64,000 nt of DNA from Listeria goaensis (GCF_900186125.1 NZ_FYBQ01000003.1:186001-250000), one strand, 5' to 3'; positions 44,201 to 52,557 are shown, numbered from the stretch's first letter. The notes: generated by a model from the letters alone, not told the origin. A program made the numbers and translations.

Positions 44201-44803
44201 TAGTTTTGTTTCAATGTGGTATACATACGTATCGAGCTCATTTTTTTCATGTAAAACGAGGTCTTCCTTTACTGACTGATTAAATGTAAAATGTCTTAAA
44301 TCAGTATCCGGAAGCACCTTTTTATATGTAACCTCATTGTCTTCAAAAGTTGCCTTTTGATTTTCGGTTAAAATTTCTGTCTCACCTTGTCTAGCGGATT
44401 TCAGCGCAAATGTCACTTCTGCACCACTTTGCGTTAATTTTTGATAAACTCCATTCTCCATGTTTTCGAAAAATTCAATGTTTATTTGTGTTTGCTTTGG
44501 AGTAATCTTCTCCGTTACCGTATCTTTTTCCAAATCTGGATCGACACGTTCCATCTCTCCGTCAACTTCTACATGAACAGGTTCTGAAAAAATTTGCTTT
44601 GTAAAACTTCCGTCATGATTGTCATATACAATTTCTGTTTCCGTTCTTTCATCTTTTACTTCTGTTGGCTTTTGTTCTGTCTTATTTGTGTCATCCTTAC
44701 TCGCTACATCCTCTTCAGCAAATCCTGTGTATGGTGGAATAAGCGACAAAACAAGACTTGCCGACATTAAACTGAGCAGTCCCTTTTTCCATGTTTTCTT
44801 CAT
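38240..44803 (-). CDS. wapA: WapA-like RHS/YD-repeat polymorphic toxin
   Basis: A 2187-residue cell-surface toxin. A signal peptide (about 1-30) is followed by a WapA-type N-terminal region, a DNRLRE-type domain (about 285-465), Fn3-like modules (about 470-770), a DUF6531-type entry (NATNGNFLFHETDFELAG), YD repeats interrupted by two carbohydrate-binding-like jelly rolls (NSGFEKGTSLSNWT region), more YD repeats and the RHS core ending MNGYNYVGNNPVNKIDPDGH. The 129-residue tip after DPDGH is basic, with a Gly/Ala-rich possibly amphipathic half. Start at MKKTWKKG, ribosome site AGGGG. In B. subtilis WapA delivers a tRNase tip to neighbouring cells; the tip here is different. Confidence 0.88.
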   Translation of the reverse strand: MKKTWKKGLLSLMSASLVLSLIPPYTGFAEEDVASKDDTNKTEQKPTEVKDERTETEIVYDNHDGSFTKQIFSEPVHVEVDGEMERVDPDLEKDTVTEKITPKQTQINIEFFENMENGVYQKLTQSGAEVTFALKSARQGETEILTENQKATFEDNEVTYKKVLPDTDLRHFTFNQSVKEDLVLHEKNELDTYVYHIETKLHVKQAENGDIVFENKTGDTIYTLPKPVMADSNIGEESGEAVTSEAAHFELKPLTKTVYELQLKVDTEWLNDPERVYPVYIDPSVRIDDIYNANINSASTTENNIGSKLWDSGQNAYTLKLGKWDNSTGNNAAFLKMDTSTLNKASISKATLKLYNIWHMSPTLKNDIWYYEANANWSPWQVTWANQPSGTRLGSVDVGRGQWASLDVTSTVQAWASGVRPNYGFRLGTNIDQNYWKKIVASENNTNYPYLEVTYTYAQPEKPTVKTYSNGVGTGTGYMDLSWKAVPGATSYNIVISNGYNYEYFNTGSSATTWSTKGKKIFPTAAEIADGEFYFHHDGKGTEFALDPRELYENGYLAGSGFGLRNLTRYLFRVQAVYPGGESPNSDLVFAYMPIEKPKAPVAKAYSNLAHKETGYVELNWEPSPMADGYKVLAYNGKTYEQYDVGTATKWTTQNKGIWPTNAEIADGKFALHKDGSGAELARDPSPVYRNTGGIYGKRKNYWFRVIAYQKAGNNAESAQSDPATPVIPEAVNKQLGMADYWTSVPVRGGEVNATNGNFLFHETDFELAGRGPSINVDRTFNSQDEAIGIFGKGWTSTLEEKLVEEANGDIIWVESDKKIHRFTKKGDSYTAPSGIYSEVSKTADGFLKVEEDKSETRFLPDGRLVSEKDTKGNQLTYVYADGKLTSLRDASGRTVTLTYDGDLVTKLVGPLGRTISYTYNGNQELVSSSTARGKVYRYGYKDGLLTAIYDPKHTDAKPYETTFVYEDEKLTEITDPVGKKTTLSYDKEKHQTTLTNEKKKKTIYEYNDAGNPKKEIVDADGLKLTTTYTYESNNLTKEVNPKGQEETYTYDADGNVTQMTDAYGTESYTYNDNNDVTSATDTEGRKTTVAYDGADAVSETLATEAQVSSVTQYDAYGNPIRGSGELSSGGNLVQNSGFEKGTSLSNWTLIQSNAKGGITFDNTQMAPGALGGSGSVKVTSEALTTDKGYSAATQRVDVDPETTYTFSAWTKTSGMTNADGLLIARLQDANAKDVTDGSVWQSNRPTSIKNNSGWVKRQLTFKTSKNTRQVLLYLDNEQAAPNKGKGTIWYDNVQLEKGSVASSYNPVVNNSFEDHNGTLPAGWARTGNTALSQAKVVDNESFSGDSAVYFERKATSEAHTHMLQDVAINQKEAKALTLTALSKSENAKVNGATTVMSNDYSICGTIYYQDGTASYVQGQFPLGTNDWNRSAVVIKPAKPIQSIKIYTLFRNGLTGKAWFDDVRVIEGEVLTREEYDASGNYVTASYDEEGRKISCTYDAYGNKTSETDEKGNKKTLTYDADNALTNTTLANGTSVAYKYDDNGNTTEKNVTASGKTQKNSYAYDVDNKITAFTDALGRTIQYEYDASGNETKAIMPNGRVTESTYDSADRTSGIKWNNEPAFKFQYDPNGNQTKVTDEINGIVTDKTYDDADRITKVAERGGQISYSYKDKPTQDNKGKTDKVADVSISHGDYTAKTSYTYNDLDQNTRVNDGSKNAYFEFDEFGNIGLYTAGNGTAANYVYDSTQKVTNVAIGDAEGDLILDESYTYDAASNRTSIDNKKSGKTTYEYDAVNQLTKESLPDGTVKSYTYDGFGNRTQVQITGSESKTTAATFNDGNQLVQFGGDRLTYDTNGNRTSDGKFNYTWDTGDRLISITKKDENSPFVRYTYDDDNRRLSKTVDGVTTNYHYDGDSIDVLYETDSAGKVLRQYVYSDSNIRLAMKMNGKTLYYHYNAHGDVIAMTDENGKVVAEYAYDAWGVVLKNTTTTTETKANPYLYAGYTYDKEIEQYYLMARYYEPEQGVFTAYDPDPGDEDDPQTMNGYNYVGNNPVNKIDPDGHFWQYVAAAGIGAVFGVAKYYIGNKIRGRKSTWKGAGWAALKGAGSGLMWTGVGRVFGVGSKMRIGSKIYKNKGFEKIASTAKKNWSRLKGNPRKHLSKTPGKRAVNIKKARKNTLKAKLFRSSNAISRR

Positions 44804-45153
44804 GTTCAAACCCCTTTTTTCTATTTTTAAAAACCCTTTTTCGCAAGCGCCTCCCACTCGTTCACGTAACACAAACGTAACAATTCATTTGTCTTTTGTC
44901 AATGTAATTATCCCTTTTTCTTATACTAAATTTCACAACCATATAACATTTTATACTTTCTTTTCGAAAAGATGTCTTTTTTTACATAAAATGTTTTCTT
45001 TCATCTTATACAAATCTGCAAATTATATAATTAGTTTTATATCCTCAAGTGTTGTATACTACAATTGAAAGGATTGTAATTTTACTTTCGTTGATTAAAA
45101 GACGTACGGGATAGAGAAGTTGAGGTAGTCATAGACTTTAATGGGGTGACAAA
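44804..45153. other. Divergent intergenic region upstream of wapA
   Basis: 350 AT-rich bases between wapA and the divergent small winged-helix gene. A possible wapA promoter on the minus strand is TTGACA (44897-44902) with a weak TACGTT (44874-44879), spacer 17. No operator or RNA structure recognised. Confidence 0.4.
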
Positions 45154-45477
45154 ATGAACGGCTATGTTTACGTGCAGATTTTTAAAATTTTACATTTCCT
45201 AGATTCTCATTGTCTGGAGATGGATTATTTGCAACAAGAATTACCAAAAATAGAGCGCGAAACAGATTTAAACAAAAATCATATTCTTGAAGTATTGTAT
45301 AAACTGGAAGAATACGGGTATGTACTTCGAGCATATGGACAGACAAATACAAGCTATCACATTACTACAAAAGGGCGTAACTTAATGTTACATATCAAAA
45401 AGAACGCTAGTCGAAATATACCAAACAATTGTAAGGTTATTCCTATCAAAAGTAAGAGTCCACTTATTTTTGACTAG
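45154..45477 (+). CDS. Small winged-helix-like protein
   Basis: A 107-residue protein whose N-terminal two thirds look like a winged HTH of PadR/MarR type: LEMDYLQQELPKIERETDL, NKNHILEVLYKLEEYGYVLR as recognition helix and wing, and ITTKGRNLML. The tail is basic. It is divergent from wapA and could regulate it. Ribosome site GGGGTG. Family assignment is tentative. Confidence 0.6.
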   Translation: MNGYVYVQIFKILHFLDSHCLEMDYLQQELPKIERETDLNKNHILEVLYKLEEYGYVLRAYGQTNTSYHITTKGRNLMLHIKKNASRNIPNNCKVIPIKSKSPLIFD

Positions 45478-45490
45478 CATTCTGCGTCAG

Positions 45491-45519
45491 GCGGCGGTGT
45501 TTAATCGCTGCTTTTTTTT
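45491..45519 (+). terminator. Terminator of the winged-helix gene
   Basis: A 6-bp stem GCGGCG/CGCTGC (one G-U pair) followed by eight T, 14 bases after the stop codon. Confidence 0.7.
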
Positions 45520-45540
45520 ATGTAATGCATTACATATGAG

Positions 45541-46383
45541 TTAAAGGGAGTTGCGTTCTGTTACGCGATAAATATGAATCGTTAAATAAACTTGTTCATC
45601 ACGCGTTAAGGAGGCATGATGGGTATTTTTTAAATAGGCATCAATTTTTTGGGTGCATTTAAATGCTTCTGGATATTTGATTTGGACTTGTTCAAACAGA
45701 AAATCATCGCCAGAATCTACGACTTCGTCCAGCAGCATTCTTTGAGCAAAATATTGAAGGTGCGTCACAAAACGTGTGTAATTGAGTGAGGTTTCATCTA
45801 AGACCATACCGTAATGATACGTTACGATGTTTAAAATATCTTGAACAATTTGCGTCATTGTGACTGTGGTGGTCATTTGTTGGCCGTCTTGGCGTGCGTT
45901 CACGATATGCAGTGCGATGAAGCCGGCTTCATCTTCATCTAGCAAATAACCGAACTCTTCTTGGATAATGCCAAGTGCTTTTAAACCAACTTGGTATTCG
46001 GGTTGATAAAAGCGTTTGATTTCCCAAAGTAATGCGTTTTTCAGGTTAATGCCTTGTTTATAGCGGGACAGCGCAAAATTAATGTGATCGGTAAGTGTCA
46101 AGTAAATGTTGGCGCTAAGTTCGGCGCCTAGTTTTTCCTTTGCATACTGTACGATGTCATCAGCGACTCGCAAATGTTTGGCGGATATTTCGCTTAGTAA
46201 TTCAGAAAGCTTTTCGGAAAGCTCATGTGACTCCATTACAAAGGTCTTTTCAATTTTCGTCTCGTCAACTTCATCTCCGACTTTCTTTTGAAAAGCTAAT
46301 CCACGCCCCATAACAACAATTTCCTTGGCCTCTCCGTCTTCGGCAACGACAACATTATTGTTTAAGATTTTTATGATCTCCAT
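45541..46383 (-). CDS. Orphan BglG/LicT family transcription antiterminator
   Basis: A 280-residue antiterminator: RNA-binding CAT domain (about 1-55, MEIIKILNNNVVVAED..GKGLAFQKK-like) followed by PRD1 (about 65-165, DHINFALSRYKQG with its His) and PRD2 (about 170-275, EFGYLLDEDEAGFIALHIVNA and HLQYFAQRM). PRD histidines are phosphorylated by PTS proteins. No PTS permease or glycosidase gene follows; the next gene is convergent. ATG at 46383 chosen because it starts the CAT domain, with AAAGGA upstream. Probably controls its own leader and distant targets. Confidence 0.9.
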   Translation of the reverse strand: MEIIKILNNNVVVAEDGEAKEIVVMGRGLAFQKKVGDEVDETKIEKTFVMESHELSEKLSELLSEISAKHLRVADDIVQYAKEKLGAELSANIYLTLTDHINFALSRYKQGINLKNALLWEIKRFYQPEYQVGLKALGIIQEEFGYLLDEDEAGFIALHIVNARQDGQQMTTTVTMTQIVQDILNIVTYHYGMVLDETSLNYTRFVTHLQYFAQRMLLDEVVDSGDDFLFEQVQIKYPEAFKCTQKIDAYLKNTHHASLTRDEQVYLTIHIYRVTERNSL

Positions 46384-46405
46384 TTGTCTTAACCATCCTT
46401 TCAAA

Positions 46406-46492
46406 AGAAAAAACCCAAACTAATTCCAAAACTACAAAAAAACAATAGTCTTCGAATTAATTCAGGTTTTGCCTGCCGAACAGTAACAATCC
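46406..46492 (-). promoter_or_regulatory. RAT site and overlapping terminator in antiterminator leader
   Basis: On the minus strand a 29-base sequence at 46464-46492 (GGATTGTTACTGTTC, then GGCAGGCAAAACCT) matches the RAT consensus bound by LicT/SacY/BglG. It overlaps the left arm of a 15-bp terminator stem (AACCTGAATTAATTC with GGAATTAGTTTGGGTT) followed by a T-run (46406-46412). Binding of the protein should stabilise the RAT hairpin and prevent termination. Confidence 0.85.
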
Positions 46493-46683
46493 TACAATTC
46501 TTGTTTTATTATAGTATATAAAGAAAACGTTTGCAATACCTATTTGCAATTTGTCTACATTATATTGAGTGTTTTAAATTTTAGTTGCATTTGTAACTCA
46601 TTATACTTTAAAACGTAACGTTTTGAAACAGGGAAATCGGGAAAATGAGTAATCAAAGCGCTTTGAAAAGGAGGATTTCCAGA

Positions 46684-46851
46684 ATGGCAGATATTAAAAC
46701 GAATTCAGTTCGGACAGCGAAGAAAGCACCCAAAATGAGTGATGCCTTGCCAAAAGAAAATTCCCACCATCAGTTTGCTGAAAAAAACCATGTAAACAAT
46801 AAGCCAGCCACGGAACAAAAGCAACAATTCCATCGGAGAATTTTAGATTGA
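46684..46851 (+). CDS. Small hydrophilic protein
   Basis: A 55-residue protein (MADIKTNSVRTAKKAPKMSD at the start), basic, His- and Gln-rich, without hydrophobic segments and probably disordered. The ATG at 46684 is chosen for AAAAGGAGG nine bases upstream. No family recognised. It ends before a terminator and is the first of two plus-strand genes. Confidence 0.65.
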   Translation: MADIKTNSVRTAKKAPKMSDALPKENSHHQFAEKNHVNNKPATEQKQQFHRRILD

Positions 46852-46865
46852 GCAAAATAAATCAA

Positions 46866-46895
46866 AGCACCCGGCAATACGCTAGGTGCTTTTTT
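46866..46895 (+). terminator. Terminator between small protein and VOC gene
   Basis: A stem AAGCACC/GGTGCTT with a ten-base loop, followed by seven T, immediately before the AGGAGG ribosome site of the next gene, so read-through is likely to feed that gene. Confidence 0.75.
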
Positions 46896-46909
46896 AGGAG
46901 GAAAAGAGA

Positions 46910-47314
46910 ATGCCAAATGTAAAAATGACTTTCATTAATTTACCTGTGAAGGATTTAAATGAATCCATTGCTTTTTACACGGAACTAGGTTTCAAATTTA
47001 ATGCGGATTTTACCGATGAAAACGCGACTTGCATGATTCTGAACGAAACGACTTTCGTTATGTTACTAGTGGAACCATTCTTCAAACAGTTCCTGCCTGC
47101 GTCAGAACTTCCTGATTACAGAAAAACAACGGCTGTCATCAACGCACTTACATTTGACACACGGGCTGAAGTGGATGAACTTTACGAAAAAGCTGTCAAT
47201 GCTGGGGCTAAAAAGGGATATCTCATGGACGAACAAGGCATGTATTCGAAAAGCTTTTACGATATCAATGGTCACATTTTCGAACTTTTCCATATGGAAA
47301 TGAATCCACAGTAA
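46910..47314 (+). CDS. VOC superfamily protein (glyoxalase/dioxygenase-like)
   Basis: A 134-residue two-module VOC fold: INLPVKDLNESIAFYTELGF opens the first beta-alpha-beta-beta-beta unit, and SFYDINGHIFELFHME closes the second with a Glu in metal-ligand position. Members include glyoxalases, fosfomycin-resistance-type and dioxygenase enzymes; the specific reaction cannot be told. Ribosome site AGGAGG. Confidence 0.85.
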   Translation: MPNVKMTFINLPVKDLNESIAFYTELGFKFNADFTDENATCMILNETTFVMLLVEPFFKQFLPASELPDYRKTTAVINALTFDTRAEVDELYEKAVNAGAKKGYLMDEQGMYSKSFYDINGHIFELFHMEMNPQ

Positions 47315-47348
47315 AAAAACGTCCGAGCCATGCTCGGACGTTTTTTTT
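47313..47348 (+). terminator. Terminator of the VOC gene
   Basis: A 9-bp perfect stem CGTCCGAGC/GCTCGGACG with flanking A-run and T-run, overlapping the stop codon region. It may act on both strands. Confidence 0.9.
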
Positions 47349-47973
47349 ATTATTAATCATTTCTGTTGCATGCCATTTTAAGGGATAACTTTCCATAATG
47401 GATCACGAAAACCATTTTTCCCCTTGCTTTCAATTTATAGCAGCCTTACAGATGAGCTCGTTATTCTCACACTTTTATTTCAATCTTTTAAACGCATGTA
47501 ACGAAAGCGATTACAGTCCTCTTGAACTAAAGCCGGAGGGTTACTGAATGCTCCGAAAAATTTAATTGATGTATATTTTCAAGCTTTAAATATGCGTCTG
47601 CACCTGTTATGCTAGTTAGATAGAAAGATTTTACAGGCATACTAAAATAGTTTGCTCATTAACTAATTTGGATTTGATAACAAATTCACAAAATTGAAAA
47701 TCCTTCCTCTTTGAATGAATTTTAAATCCTTTTGAGCTTCATTTTCAACATTTGATAAAACTTTGTCCAAACTTTGGTAAAAAAAACTGGACAAATTAGA
47801 GATTTGTTTATATTGCTTATCTGTAAGCGGAGTCATAGGATAAAGGTGTAAGGTAAATTATTCCAGAAGCGCGAATAAAATTTCCGTTTTATTCAAAAAG
47901 CGTTTTATCGGGTTACATTTATTTACCCTTTGAAAGAAACTGCGAATGAAGTTCTGCGAAAGGAAGAAAATAT
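47349..47973. other. Long intergenic region before the PRD regulator, with cre-like site
   Basis: 625 bases without a supportable gene. ACGAAAGCGATTACA at 47501-47515 matches the cre consensus WTGNAANCGNWWNCA at all but one position, but it is about 460 bases before the next start codon. Several short in-frame ATGs have no ribosome site. The length leaves room for a regulatory RNA that I cannot identify by eye. Confidence 0.4.
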
Positions 47974-50082
47974 ATGTACCTATCTGCTAGATCTCGCATT
48001 ATTTTAGAAAAAATACTTCCTGAAAAAGGTGACATTTCGATTCAGCAGCTTGCAAATGACCTTGATGTCAGCGAACGAACTGTGCGCCGTGATTTGGATG
48101 AAGTCAAGCAAACCCTTGAAAGCTTTGGGCTTTCGCTCATTCGGAAAGGTAGTAAATTATCCGTTAGCGGCTCGCTTCATGACCGGGAACATGTTCGTTC
48201 TACTTTGCTTGATTTAATCGGAAATGAATTTACGCCGCTTGAAAGACAGCAATTTATTTTGCGTGTGCTTTTAACGACGAACGAGCCTGTCAAACTTATT
48301 GCGCTGGCTAGTGAACTTTCGGTTACCGTTGCAACTGTCGGAAGTGATCTCACAAAAATTGAAGAAGAGTGGGACGGAAAAATTCGCATCGAGCGAAAGC
48401 GCGGCATCGGTGTCCATTTAGATGCTTCTGTCATTGAAAAGCGCGAATTGTTGCGCGAACTCTTACTAATGACCATGCCGAAGCTGAAACTTTATCAATA
48501 TTTTGTGGATACGTTAGACGGCGTTCCGACTCAAAATAATGATGAATTTTTAAGCCATTTTATCGACTTCCAATTGCTTGAATTAGCTGACCGAACCTTA
48601 ACACGCTGGATGAAAAAACTCTCTTATGAAGTCGACAATGATTCACTTGTTGATTTGCTCATCTACCTTCTGATTACAGTGAAGCAAATTTCAAAAGGGA
48701 AAATCATTTCTAAAAAAAGCGACAATCATATATTTCTACAAGATTATCCCGAATACGATATCGCTGAACGCATTTTAAAAGACTGCTTACCTGAACAAAC
48801 CATTCCAGAAGCAGAGATTACCGAGTTAACCATGCAAGTCCTCGAAGCAGAAATTCGTCATGGCGAAGATGTTTTTTATCGCAACGAAAAAGTACAAGCC
48901 ATTCGAATCGCAAAAAAACTCATTTCCCGCGTCGCAAGAGAAATCGAACTACCGCTGTCCCAAATGTCCCTGCTAAAAGGCTTAACGGAACACATTCAAT
49001 ATTCACTTATCCGCTTAAAGAAAAAAATGCCACTAAGCAACCCGCTTTTACCTTTGATTAAAAGTGAGTTTGGTGACTTGTTTAACATTGTACAACGCGT
49101 CGCATCCGAGCTTTATCCGTTTAAAAAGCTACCTGAAGAAGAAACAGGTTTCATCGTGCTCCATTTCGAAGCGGCGATCATCCAATCCGAGAATTTAAGA
49201 CCCTACAGCGCACTAATTGTGACCTCTAGAAGTAATGGCGTTAGCACATGGCTCCGCGCCAGATTTCGCAAGCGTCTGCCAAAACTACAAAAAATTAAGT
49301 TTGTGACACCACTTGAACTCGTGAAAGAAACCGATTTACATAAATATGATATTGTCCTTTCCACAACGGATTTAACCGATTTCAAAATGGACTACGAACG
49401 AATTAGCATCTTCATTTCTGATGCTGAAATTAAAGAACTTAAACATAAACTTGAAAAAATCGTGGGCGCAAAAGGCAATTATGTCGACTTTCCGAGTCTT
49501 CAAGACAACTCAAAAAAGCTACCTGAAACGCTTGCTAGCTTAAAAAATATGCATCAATTTTACGGGCTGATTATTTCCTTCTTGGAGTCCCTTTACATCG
49601 AACAAGGCAGTGACATGACGCGAAACAAAGAGGATAACTTGCGTTCGTTCAGTCAGTCCATCGCGAACAAAGAACCTGACCTTTCACCCGAAAAAATCTT
49701 TAAGAAATTGAGCTCGCTCGAGGCGAAGCAAAAAGTCATTTCTGGCGGCGCAAATTCTGCCTACTTTCTTGTAAATGATAACGTGAAAACAGCTTCAACC
49801 CACGTTTTCACACTAAAGCATTCGCTCGATTTCCAGATTGAGGACGGCTTAAAGTCCGCCATATCTACTGTGATGATTTTTATGCTACCTTACGAACTTA
49901 ATGCCGAACTGCTTGAAATTACAACTTACTTGTTGACCGTTTTGACGGAAGATGATGCCGCGATTTTGCTTGCAGAATCGGGCGACAAGGAAAAAATCGC
50001 ATCACTATTTTCAACGTATTTAGAAGAATTTTTAGAACATAAAAATACGTATCGTACAGAAAATTTAGGTTTTCCATTCTAA
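47974..50082 (+). CDS. PTS-regulated transcription activator (MtlR/LicR/ManR type)
   Basis: A 702-residue multidomain activator. HTH_11 and Mga-type HTH (about 1-150; IQQLANDLDVSERTVRRDLDEV), PRD1 (about 190-295), PRD2 (about 305-410, LTEHIQYSLIRL and GFIVLHFEAAI), an EIIB-like domain (about 415-500) and an EIIA-like domain (about 560-690). The EIIB-like domain reads ALIVTSRSNGVS where active EIIB-like domains have a cysteine, so that phosphorylation site is lost. No PTS genes adjoin; kbl-tdh follow, which is unusual. Ribosome site AAAGGAAG. Confidence 0.88.
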   Translation: MYLSARSRIILEKILPEKGDISIQQLANDLDVSERTVRRDLDEVKQTLESFGLSLIRKGSKLSVSGSLHDREHVRSTLLDLIGNEFTPLERQQFILRVLLTTNEPVKLIALASELSVTVATVGSDLTKIEEEWDGKIRIERKRGIGVHLDASVIEKRELLRELLLMTMPKLKLYQYFVDTLDGVPTQNNDEFLSHFIDFQLLELADRTLTRWMKKLSYEVDNDSLVDLLIYLLITVKQISKGKIISKKSDNHIFLQDYPEYDIAERILKDCLPEQTIPEAEITELTMQVLEAEIRHGEDVFYRNEKVQAIRIAKKLISRVAREIELPLSQMSLLKGLTEHIQYSLIRLKKKMPLSNPLLPLIKSEFGDLFNIVQRVASELYPFKKLPEEETGFIVLHFEAAIIQSENLRPYSALIVTSRSNGVSTWLRARFRKRLPKLQKIKFVTPLELVKETDLHKYDIVLSTTDLTDFKMDYERISIFISDAEIKELKHKLEKIVGAKGNYVDFPSLQDNSKKLPETLASLKNMHQFYGLIISFLESLYIEQGSDMTRNKEDNLRSFSQSIANKEPDLSPEKIFKKLSSLEAKQKVISGGANSAYFLVNDNVKTASTHVFTLKHSLDFQIEDGLKSAISTVMIFMLPYELNAELLEITTYLLTVLTEDDAAILLAESGDKEKIASLFSTYLEEFLEHKNTYRTENLGFPF

Positions 50083-50160
50083 AATTGTCATTATCATGTT
50101 TATCCGTGCCAACCTTATTCGGCAAATAGGCATGTTAATATAAAAAAAAGAGGAGGAATC

Positions 50161-51357
50161 ATGAAAATGTCCAAAGTTTTAAATGATTTTCTAACACCAC
50201 AGCTTGCTGCATTACGTGAACAAGGTTTATACAATGAAATTGATTCCATTCAAGGCCCGAATGGCGCAAAAGTTAAAATCCATGATAAAGAACTTATTAA
50301 TTTATCTTCCAACAACTATCTTGGTTTTTCAAATGATGCGCGCCTAAAAGAAAAAGCCATCGAAGCGACAAAAGAATACGGCGTCGGCGCTGGTGCTGTC
50401 CGCACAATTAACGGCACAATGACCATTCACGATGAACTTGAAAAACGCATCGCAGAGTTCAAACATACCGAAGCAGCAATTGCTTTCCAATCTGGTTTCA
50501 ACTGCAACATGGGTGCCATTTCCGCCGTTATGACCAAAAAAGATGCCATCATTTCAGATGAGCTGAATCACGCATCCATTATCGACGGTTGTCGCCTATC
50601 CGGAGCTAAAGTCATTCGTGCCCGCCATCAAGATATGGATCATTTGCGCGAGCTTGCCAAAGAAGCAACGGAAAGCGGTCAATATGAAAAAGTAATGTAC
50701 ATTTGCGATGGCGTATTCTCAATGGACGGCGATGTCGCCAAACTCCCTGAAATCGTTGAAATTGCCGAAGAATTTGGCTTAATTACTTACGTGGATGACG
50801 CTCATGGTTCTGGTGTCATGGGAAACGGTGCAGGAACAGTGAAACATTTCGGTCTTTCGGATAAAATTGATTTTCAAATCGGGACACTGTCCAAAGCGAT
50901 TGGTGTGGTGGGCGGATACGTTGCCGGTTCAAAACAACTAATTGACTGGCTAAAAGTGCGTGCAAGACCATTCTTGTTTTCGACATCTCTCACACCATCA
51001 TCGGCTGCTGCATGTATCAAAGCCATCAACATTATGGAAAATGAGCCTGAAACCATTGAAAAGCTTTGGAATAACGGCAAATATTTAAAAGCTGGCTTAA
51101 AAGATTTAGGCTTTGATATCGGGCATTCTGAAACGCCTATTACCCCTTGCATTATCGGTGACGAAAACTTAACGCAAAAGTTCTCTCGTCGCTTGCTTGA
51201 AGAAGGCGTTTATGCAAAATCCATTGTCTTCCCTACCGTTCCAAAAGGCACTGGTCGTGTTCGCAACATGCCAACTGCGGCACATACAAAAGAAATGCTA
51301 GATGAAGTACTTAAAGTTTATGCAAAAGTAGGTAGAGAACTAAACGTTATTTCATAA
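50161..51357 (+). CDS. kbl: Glycine C-acetyltransferase (2-amino-3-ketobutyrate CoA ligase)
   Basis: A 398-residue alpha-oxoamine synthase-type PLP enzyme. The PLP-binding lysine is K245 in [22 protein letters not shown] and the N-terminal [13 protein letters not shown] are family signatures. It cleaves 2-amino-3-oxobutyrate with CoA to glycine and acetyl-CoA, the second step of threonine degradation, with the dehydrogenase encoded next. A second ATG six bases in has better spacing to AGGAGG, so the start is ambiguous by two codons. Confidence 0.92.
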   Translation: MKMSKVLNDFLTPQLAALREQGLYNEIDSIQGPNGAKVKIHDKELINLSSNNYLGFSNDARLKEKAIEATKEYGVGAGAVRTINGTMTIHDELEKRIAEFKHTEAAIAFQSGFNCNMGAISAVMTKKDAIISDELNHASIIDGCRLSGAKVIRARHQDMDHLRELAKEATESGQYEKVMYICDGVFSMDGDVAKLPEIVEIAEEFGLITYVDDAHGSGVMGNGAGTVKHFGLSDKIDFQIGTLSKAIGVVGGYVAGSKQLIDWLKVRARPFLFSTSLTPSSAAACIKAINIMENEPETIEKLWNNGKYLKAGLKDLGFDIGHSETPITPCIIGDENLTQKFSRRLLEEGVYAKSIVFPTVPKGTGRVRNMPTAAHTKEMLDEVLKVYAKVGRELNVIS

Positions 51358-51380
51358 ATTACAATTTCCTTGCAATAAAA

Positions 51381-51425
51381 AAGCGAGGCTAAGCATTACA
51401 TCGTCCAAAATGCGCTTAGTCCCGC
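51381..51425. other. Hairpin between kbl and tdh
   Basis: A stem of GCG and GCTAAGCATT-type bases pairing with AATGCGCTTAG and CGC, with small bulges, lies in the 147-base gap. On the plus strand it has no T-run; on the minus strand a T-run follows. It may be a weak terminator or an attenuator between the two genes. Confidence 0.4.
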
Positions 51426-51504
51426 CTATAAAAAATTATTAACACTATCATTATATCATCAAAATGATTTATCTTTCAAAATAATTTGTCCGGAGGTTTT
51501 TACA

Positions 51505-52470
51505 ATGAAAAAAATTCTAATTACTGGTTGCTTAGGTCAAATTGGTTCTGAACTTACGATGCGTTTACGTCATGACTACGGCGAAGAAAATGTCATCGCA
51601 ACTGATATCCGCCGCATTGATAGCCCCGTTTGTAATGAAGGTATCTTTGAAATTCTGGACGTCACCAACCAAGCAAGCATGCTCGAACTTGCAAAAAAAT
51701 ACGATGTGGATACACTCATTCATTTAGCGGCACTTTTATCTGCTGTAGCGGAAGCGAAACCGCAACTTGCTTGGAATTTAAACATGGGCGGCCTCGTCAA
51801 CGCGCTTGAAGTGGCACGCGAACTAAATTTAAAATTTTTCACGCCTAGCTCCATCGGCTCATTTGGCCCCGGTACGCCTGCTGTGAATACACCGCAAGAC
51901 ACTCTACAACGTCCGACGACCATGTACGGCGTAACAAAAGTGGCCGGTGAATTATTGTGCGACTACTACTACTCCAAGTTCGGTGTCGACACTCGTGGCG
52001 TTCGTTTCCCTGGATTAATTTCCTACACGACACTTCCTGGCGGTGGAACCACGGACTATGCGGTCGATATTTATTACGAAGCGCTCAAGAAAAAAAGTTA
52101 TACGTCGTTCATTGGGAAAGGCACTTACATGGACATGATGTATATGCCAGATGCCATTGATGCGATTGTGAAATTGCTTGAAGCTGATCCGTCGCGCCTA
52201 GTTCACCGTAACGCCTTTAATATCACCGCGATGAGTTTTGATCCAGAACAAATTGCCGCTTCGATTCGCAAGGTGATTCCTGAATTTAAAATGAACTACG
52301 ACGTTGACCCAGTCCGCCAAAGTATTGCTGACTCTTGGCCTGATTCGCTAGATGCTAGCTGTGCAAAAAATGAATGGGACTTTGATCCAAAGTTCGATTT
52401 AGACCGAATGACGAAAGATATGCTTGAAAAGCTTGCAGAAAAATTAGAAAATGATAGTGTAACAAAGTGA
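51505..52470 (+). CDS. tdh: L-threonine 3-dehydrogenase, SDR/epimerase type
   Basis: A 321-residue extended SDR enzyme: NAD motif [11 protein letters not shown] at 7-17 and catalytic Y141-x3-K145 in YGVTKVAGE. It belongs to the epimerase-like threonine dehydrogenase group, not the zinc-dependent one. It oxidises threonine to 2-amino-3-oxobutyrate, the substrate of Kbl. Together the pair turns threonine into glycine and acetyl-CoA. Ribosome site GGAGG. Confidence 0.92.
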   Translation: MKKILITGCLGQIGSELTMRLRHDYGEENVIATDIRRIDSPVCNEGIFEILDVTNQASMLELAKKYDVDTLIHLAALLSAVAEAKPQLAWNLNMGGLVNALEVARELNLKFFTPSSIGSFGPGTPAVNTPQDTLQRPTTMYGVTKVAGELLCDYYYSKFGVDTRGVRFPGLISYTTLPGGGTTDYAVDIYYEALKKKSYTSFIGKGTYMDMMYMPDAIDAIVKLLEADPSRLVHRNAFNITAMSFDPEQIAASIRKVIPEFKMNYDVDPVRQSIADSWPDSLDASCAKNEWDFDPKFDLDRMTKDMLEKLAEKLENDSVTK

Positions 52471-52557
52471 GATATTCCGCTCTAAACAACTTTTTAGAAT
52501 AACTAAAAATGTTTGTGAGGTTATTTTTTCAGATTCACAAACAGTAGGGAGAAAAAT

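Noticed and set aside
44874-44902. Strong claim of a wapA promoter
   Set aside because: The -35 is perfect but the -10 (TACGTT) is poor, so it is mentioned only as a possibility in the intergenic entry.
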